Source of the DNA: Zetaproteobacteria bacterium
Lineage (GTDB): Bacteria > Pseudomonadota > Zetaproteobacteria > Mariprofundales > Mariprofundaceae
Direction: 5' to 3'
Length of the DNA stretch: 55,830 bases
Assembly (NCBI GenBank): GCA_003228735.1
Contig: QIFG01000035.1
Location: 1 to 55,830, forward strand
The notes below the pieces were generated by a model. The model saw nothing but the letters and a program-made list of their open reading frames with translations. It ran no database searches and was not told the origin of the DNA. Below, one piece after another: positions 51,767 to 55,830 of the stretch. The position numbers were made by a program, and so were the translations under genes. The stretch's first letter is position 1. Each line of letters starts with the position of its first letter.

Positions 51767-53028
51767 TCAAACCTCCCGCATGGCAGACACAGGATTCAGC
51801 CGTGTTGCCCGCCAGGCCGGGTACAGGCCGGCCAGCAGGGCTGCGGCCAGGGTCACACCGATGATCCTGGCAGCGCTGTTAACCGTCAGGATCGGATGCA
51901 CGACCGGGTCCATGTAGATGAAGGTGAAGGCTTCGGAAAAATCGGAGATGTTGATGCCGACTCCGGCATAATGCAGCGACACGGCAGCGCCCAGCAGATA
52001 CCCCAGCAGACTGCCGATCATCACCAGAATGACCGTTTCCCACATCATCATCGCAAACAGTTGCAGCTTGCCGGTGCCGACCGCTTCCATCAGGCCGAAT
52101 TCGCGAATTCGTTCATGCATGCTCATCAGCATCGTATTCAGCACCTCAACCAGCACAATGCCAACCACAATCATCAGGATAAAATACGTGCTGGCGTCGG
52201 CCATCTCCGTCCACTGCTGGATCATCGGATCGATATCGACCCAGCGCATCACCTCGTACTGATCCGCTGACAAATGCTGCTGCAAGTCGGCCTGAACGCC
52301 ATCCGCCATATCGTGCTCGAAGACACGAATCACGACATCGGTAACGCCCTCACCGATATCGAGCCACTGCTGCGCCATGGACAGCGGAATCAGCGCCAGG
52401 GACTGGTCCACAGCAGGCGCGCCGGATTGCAGAACTCCCCGAAGCCGGAACGCCTCGGATACCAGATCGCCGCTCGGAGACTGCGCCATCAATACGATCT
52501 TGTCCCCAGACCGGCATGCAGATGCTCGGCCAGCGTCACCCCAAGCAGCAGGCCGCGCTTATCGTCCCTCGTCAACCATGCACCCTTGCGCACAAACGTG
52601 GACAGGCGGCTGAGCTTTGCTTCAGCTCTTGGGTCAATGCCCATCACCTGCACGCCGGTGCTGGCTCCGGCCACCGAGGCCAGGCCCGAAATGCGTACGC
52701 GCTGACTCACCGCCTGGATACGCACATCGCCTTCAAGCAGGCGCACCACCTCGTCCGGCTTCTTGATGTAATCCTGAACGTGGCGGGAATCCTCGAAACC
52801 CTGCCTGTGCACCTGCACATGACCGGTCTGGGTCAGGATGAAGTTGTCCTTCATATTGAACAGCCAGCCGTCATCAATGGCCACCAGAAACGTCAGAGAA
52901 CCGATGCCCACGATAAAGGCGGCCAGCGTCAGCCCCGTACGCTTGGGATTGCGCCACAGGTTTCTCAAGCCCAGCAGGGCATAGGCGCCAAGTGACAGGC
53001 CGCTTTTTCTGGTTCCTCGTTGTTTCAT
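51767..53028 (-). pseudogene. FtsX-type ABC permease with a frameshift
   Basis: The first frame (53028 down to 52489) encodes the N-terminal membrane segment and the first part of the periplasmic MacB_PCD domain. The second (to 51767) encodes the rest and the last three spans. They meet at 52504-52507, where a G-run on the coding strand is one base too short: CTGGGGACAAG needs one more G to read LGDKIVLMAQ. This matches the undamaged neighbour permease (DVEIGDEVVLLSQ). It ends with YPAWRATRLNPVSAMREV, typical of FtsX-like permeases. Either it is inactive or the missing base is a sequencing error. Confidence 0.8.
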
Positions 53029-53036
53029 GTGACACA

Positions 53037-53206
53037 CCGCGGAGGACGCAGAGGTTCGCACAAAAAGGCGGGAGCCGTTTGGACGCCCGCAAGGGCGGGA
53101 CGCAAGCCCCGAGGGTTGAAAGCCCGAGTCACAAGGGAAGAACGGTTAAGGAAAAAGAAAATCATATCTTTGGTTCTATCTCTACGAACCCCTGCGTCCT
53201 CTGCGG
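53037..53206. repeat. Inverted repeat enclosing the dispersed repeat
   Basis: The left arm CCGCGGAGGACGCAGAGGTT (53037 on) and the right arm (53185-53206) are complementary over about 22 bases with two mismatches. Between them is copy A of the dispersed repeat (53057-53130) and an A+T-rich stretch. The element lies in the 243-base gap between the two permease genes and holds no gene. Confidence 0.7.
53057..53130 (+). repeat. Copy A of the dispersed intergenic repeat
   Basis: These 74 bases match 48504-48578 in inverted orientation with only a few differences and one small indel. The copy sits inside the inverted repeat at 53037-53206, so it may be the payload of a small mobile or palindromic element. 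Confidence 0.85.
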
Positions 53207-53271
53207 TAAAATCTTCTGCCGCAGTTCCCGTCCAGGCGCGCTGAAGCGTAAGATATGTCTGGGACGGAGAA

Positions 53272-54486
53272 CTAAACATGGCGGATGGCCTCAACCGGCT
53301 CCAGGCGCGTGGCCCGCCAGGCCGGATAAGCCGCTGCGATGATGGTGCCCAGCAGCAGCACGCTGACGGTAATAAGCAGATGATCCGTATCGATTTCGGT
53401 ATAGATGACGGGATCGACATAAAAGCGCTTGATCGATTCCATCATGTCGGAAAGGTCGATGCCGATGCGTCCGTATGCCCAGACCAGGCCCAAACCGGCC
53501 GCCGTACCGGTTGCCACGCCGGCAATGCCCAGCATGGCGGATTCAAGCATGACCATGATACCGATCTGGAAGCCTTTGACGCCGAGCCCCATGAGAATGC
53601 CGAACTCACGCGTACGTTCGAGCATCGAAGCCAGCACCGTGTTCAGCACACCGGCCACCACTATCATCAACACGATGCCGATAAAGATGTAGAAAAAGGC
53701 GTTATCGAGGCGCACCCACTCCTTCATGATCGGGAACATATCAAACCAGCGCAGCACTTCGAAGCCACGCCCTTTCAGGGCAGTTTGTAATTGCAAAGCG
53801 CGGTCATCAAGGCTGTTTTTGTCGATCAGGGCGACGACACCGGTAATACGCCCCTGCATGGACAGCATCTCTTGCGCTGCGGCAATCGGCACGATGACCA
53901 GGCCCCGGTCAATGCCAACCTCCCCGGAATCAAGAATGCCGATCAACCGAAAACGTTCGGCGGCCAGACTGTCGAAGCGATCCTGCGACAGCAGCACAAC
54001 CTCATCACCGATTTCCACATCCAGATTACGGGCCGCGCGCGCGCCGAGCAGGCAGACATTGCCATCCCCGGCCTGCAGGAACCTTCCACGGCCGACCTTG
54101 CCGGCAAGCCTGGTCACCAGCAGTTCGCGCTCGGGATCGAGCCCCATCATCATGACGCCGGCTGAGGTGTCATCGCCTGCGGCCAGGGCAAAGGTCTGTA
54201 ATCGCGTGCTCCAGCGGGCAATACCCGCCTCATCGAATACACGCGTGATCTCAGCCGAATTGGCGATGTGATCGCTGAGCCGCGGATGTTTGAAAAAACC
54301 CTGTTTATGCACCTGCAGGCTGCCGAGCAGGGCCTCCTGAATATTCAGCATCATGCGATTATGGGAGCCGTCATTAAATCCCCACAGGAACAGTAAAGCA
54401 GCCAGGCCCACAGCAATACCGATAACCGTCAACAGGCTGCGGCGCAGGTTGCGCAGGACATTCCGCCAGGCCATGGACAATAGCAT
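53272..54486 (-). CDS. FtsX-type ABC permease (MacB/LolC-like)
   Basis: A 404-residue permease: one N-terminal span (LLTVIGIAVGLAALLFLWGF), a periplasmic MacB_PCD domain (residues 45-265), then three spans ending in AAAYPAWRATRLEPVEAIRHV. It should pair with the downstream frameshifted permease and the ATPase as a heterodimer. It starts four bases after the LolA-like gene, implying one operon. Confidence 0.87.
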   Translation of the reverse strand: MLLSMAWRNVLRNLRRSLLTVIGIAVGLAALLFLWGFNDGSHNRMMLNIQEALLGSLQVHKQGFFKHPRLSDHIANSAEITRVFDEAGIARWSTRLQTFALAAGDDTSAGVMMMGLDPERELLVTRLAGKVGRGRFLQAGDGNVCLLGARAARNLDVEIGDEVVLLSQDRFDSLAAERFRLIGILDSGEVGIDRGLVIVPIAAAQEMLSMQGRITGVVALIDKNSLDDRALQLQTALKGRGFEVLRWFDMFPIMKEWVRLDNAFFYIFIGIVLMIVVAGVLNTVLASMLERTREFGILMGLGVKGFQIGIMVMLESAMLGIAGVATGTAAGLGLVWAYGRIGIDLSDMMESIKRFYVDPVIYTEIDTDHLLITVSVLLLGTIIAAAYPAWRATRLEPVEAIRHV

Positions 54487-54490
54487 CCGC

Positions 54491-55237
54491 CTACCGCTTC
54501 CTCTTCAGGTTTGCCCGCTCAAAGGTTTCGGCGGGAATGGGAATATCGAAGGCAATGCTCTCGATGATCATGATGGTTTTTTTGCCGGGCTTGTTCATCG
54601 GCTGCATAACCCAGCGTGTGGGAATGCGCCTGCCGCCCATGTTACGCACCGCCTCGAAGGCCATGCGCCGTATCAACTTGCCATGTTCATCGAAATACTC
54701 GGCCTCAATGGGCATGCCATCGGCCATTATCCGGTGAACCAGTTTCCCCCATACGACCGGCGCCTCAGGTTTCGGCAGGGATTCCACCACCAGCACCTTG
54801 TCCGTACGCTCGATAATCCGGTGCGTGTAATCCTCGACAATGGATGAGGATTTGACCAGATCATCGTTGGTGAAATCCGACCCCATCCACGAGGACAGCA
54901 TCATCGAAGGCGGAATGCGGATATCACGTTCCAGCTTCGGGATATACATCCACAGATTCGGGCCGACCTTGAGAAAGCTTGTGTCCCTGTCTTTCTTGGG
55001 ACTCAGGATACGGATAAAGAAGCTGTCGTTCGGCCGATCGTCCCAGCTGTCCATACGGATATCACGCTGCCAGGACGGGGTTTCCACGCGCATGGAGTAG
55101 CGCGCCTGATTGGTATCCGAACGCAGCAGCCGGTCGAGCTTTTCGATGACGGCCTGCGCTTCAGGGTCATCTGCTGCATGGACGGGACATGCCAGACCCA
55201 GGAAGACAAGGCCTGCAAGTAGTAAACGGATCAACAT
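54491..55237 (-). CDS. Periplasmic LolA-like lipoprotein-sorting family protein
   Basis: A 248-residue protein with a signal peptide (LLLAGLVFLGLACPVHA) of the COG2834/LolA-like family. Conserved stretches include SFFIRILSPKKDRDTSFLKV, NLWMYIPKLERDIRIPPSMM, and WMGSDFTNDDL. Such proteins form a half-barrel that shields a lipid or lipoprotein on its way through the periplasm. It is first in a cluster with two permeases, an ATPase and, further on, an outer-membrane barrel. The cargo is unknown. Confidence 0.85.
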   Translation of the reverse strand: MLIRLLLAGLVFLGLACPVHAADDPEAQAVIEKLDRLLRSDTNQARYSMRVETPSWQRDIRMDSWDDRPNDSFFIRILSPKKDRDTSFLKVGPNLWMYIPKLERDIRIPPSMMLSSWMGSDFTNDDLVKSSSIVEDYTHRIIERTDKVLVVESLPKPEAPVVWGKLVHRIMADGMPIEAEYFDEHGKLIRRMAFEAVRNMGGRRIPTRWVMQPMNKPGKKTIMIIESIAFDIPIPAETFERANLKRKR

Positions 55238-55356
55238 CCGTACAATCTAGACCGTTTTGGACTCCGTCGCATTTGGTATGCCACCTGATCCATCAGCCGA
55301 ACAGCCTTAGGGCGAAACCTGGCATCCTGATTGCCCCTCAATGGATAACGCGGCAT
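55231..55356 (-). pseudogene. Integron-integrase-like N-terminal fragment
   Basis: An ATG at 55356, behind a strong AAGGAG, starts a 41-residue frame, MPRYPLRGNQDARFRPKAVR, followed by LMDQVAYQMR. The RPK..RLMDQV segment resembles the start of integron tyrosine recombinases (IntI). After it the sequence diverges, and the frame stops at 55231, inside the start of the LolA-like gene. The recombinase body is missing. The identification rests on few residues and on the attI-like site and cassette-like ORF next to it. Confidence 0.45.
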
Positions 55357-55453
55357 GCTGGCTCCTTGTTTGCAATTTAATATGAGATATGACGGAAAAC
55401 AAGGGCGTATATAGGGGGGTAATACATGGAAAATCAAGTACACGTATTACCAA

Positions 55454-55460
55454 GTTAGGC
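55454..55460 (+). other. attI-like core recombination site
   Basis: GTTAGGC at 55454-55460 fits the integron core GTTRRRY. It lies 98 bases from the start of the integrase-like fragment and nine bases before the ATG of the next ORF, the usual spacing of attI and a first cassette. A 7-base match alone is weak; the spacing adds support. Confidence 0.4.
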
Positions 55461-55468
55461 AATAAAAA

Positions 55469-55747
55469 ATGATACCAGACGCAGACGACAGAATTGAGAA
55501 ACTAAATAGCTTTCTACAGCTACTTGATGAATGGGGAAGAACACATTCTGATGGCGTTCGGGCGCGCATAAATCAAACGAAAAATTCAGTACAACGTGAA
55601 GTTGTCGAAGCTGGTTGTATATACACAATGACTATATCGCCACCTCCAGCAGTAGGTGGGATGATCATGCAAAATGTAAACCCATTCGATATGATTTTTC
55701 AACAGGTATATTTGCAGAGCCTTAACTCCCACGTAAGAGAGGCGGAT
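55469..55747 (+). CDS. AT-rich hypothetical ORF, possible gene cassette, cut by an IS
   Basis: An ATG at 55469 opens a frame MIPDADDRIEKLNSFLQLLD that runs into the IS30-family sequence at the right edge. About 90 residues belong to it; no family is recognised. Its base composition is much more AT-rich than the window, unlike the gene families to the left, which suggests foreign origin. Its position right after the attI-like site fits a first integron cassette. The true 3' end is unknown because the insertion sequence joins somewhere before 55748. Confidence 0.45.
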
Positions 55748-55830
55748 TCAACTGCCAAGTGCAACATCGGTGAGTCGCGATGTGGTATTGAAGAACACTT
55801 CATGGGGTGTTCTGTAGCCCAGCGTTTTTC
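55748..55830 (-). mobile_element. IS30-family transposase C-terminus (partial)
   Basis: Read on the minus strand, the last 27 codons before the TGA at 55748-55750 give KTLGYRTPHEVFFNTTSRLT followed by DVALGS. This is the standard C-terminal end of IS30-family transposases (RKTLGYRTP). The rest of the element lies beyond the right edge of the window, and its terminal repeat was not identified. Confidence 0.85.

Noticed and set aside
1-55830. CRISPR arrays, tRNA or rRNA genes
   Set aside because: I saw no regularly spaced direct repeats, no tRNA-like cloverleaf near the island edges and no rRNA sequence; a tool search could still find a tRNA that I missed.

Overview
The window is the chromosome of a Gram-negative, proteobacterium-like organism: it has outer-membrane barrels, SPOR and TolQ/ExbD-type proteins, a PhoB/PhoR-Pst phosphate regulon, Fur, ComEC and MutM. 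The genus cannot be fixed from the sequence. Most of the window is ordinary core chromosome; the accessory material lies right of about 36.6 kb.

Left part (1-15 kb): a diguanylate cyclase, a RibD-C-like reductase, a very large DUF3683-type FAD/Fe-S dehydrogenase, an aspartate aminotransferase and an MgtC/DUF4010 membrane protein. Next is a Fur-cupredoxin-FTR1 iron operon (minus strand) divergent from a periplasmic alpha carbonic anhydrase. The FTR1 gene is fused to a beta-barrel domain, and the carbonic anhydrase has Asn at one zinc-ligand position.

Phosphate block (12.6-24.6 kb): phoR, phoB and a cyclic-nucleotide-binding-like gene face oprP-pstS-pstC-pstA-pstB-phoU across oppositely oriented Pho-box-like repeats. 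A broken porin, a DUF47 protein and a PiT transporter follow.

Housekeeping block (24.6-36.6 kb): lysC-exbD-exbB-comEC-ribD, a ParDE-like toxin-antitoxin pair, argS-SPOR-amgK-def and mutM. def and a small Rho_N-type gene are frameshifted at homopolymers.

Accessory block (36.6-41.5 kb): decayed copies of an ABM monooxygenase gene, a small secreted polar peptide gene and an outer-membrane barrel gene, with a DUF4143 ATPase between copies and a 528-residue protein of unknown function.

CO island (41.5-48.3 kb), visibly more GC-rich than its flanks: cooF-cooS-FAD oxidoreductase-cooC-Cys/His-rich protein-NiCoT nickel transporter, all on the minus strand. A divergent PAS-LytTR regulator resembles the heme CO sensor RcoM. 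Together they look like a compact module that imports nickel, matures a Ni-Fe carbon monoxide dehydrogenase and passes electrons from CO through CooF to a flavoprotein. The left edge cuts abruptly into a truncated barrel gene; the right edge runs into repeats.

Right part (48.8-55.8 kb): an envelope ABC transport cluster (LolA-like protein, two FtsX-type permeases of which one is frameshifted, an ATPase, a BamE-like repeat protein and an outer-membrane barrel). It ends in a possible integron remnant (integrase-like N-terminal fragment, attI-like core site, AT-rich cassette-like ORF) and an IS30-family transposase end.
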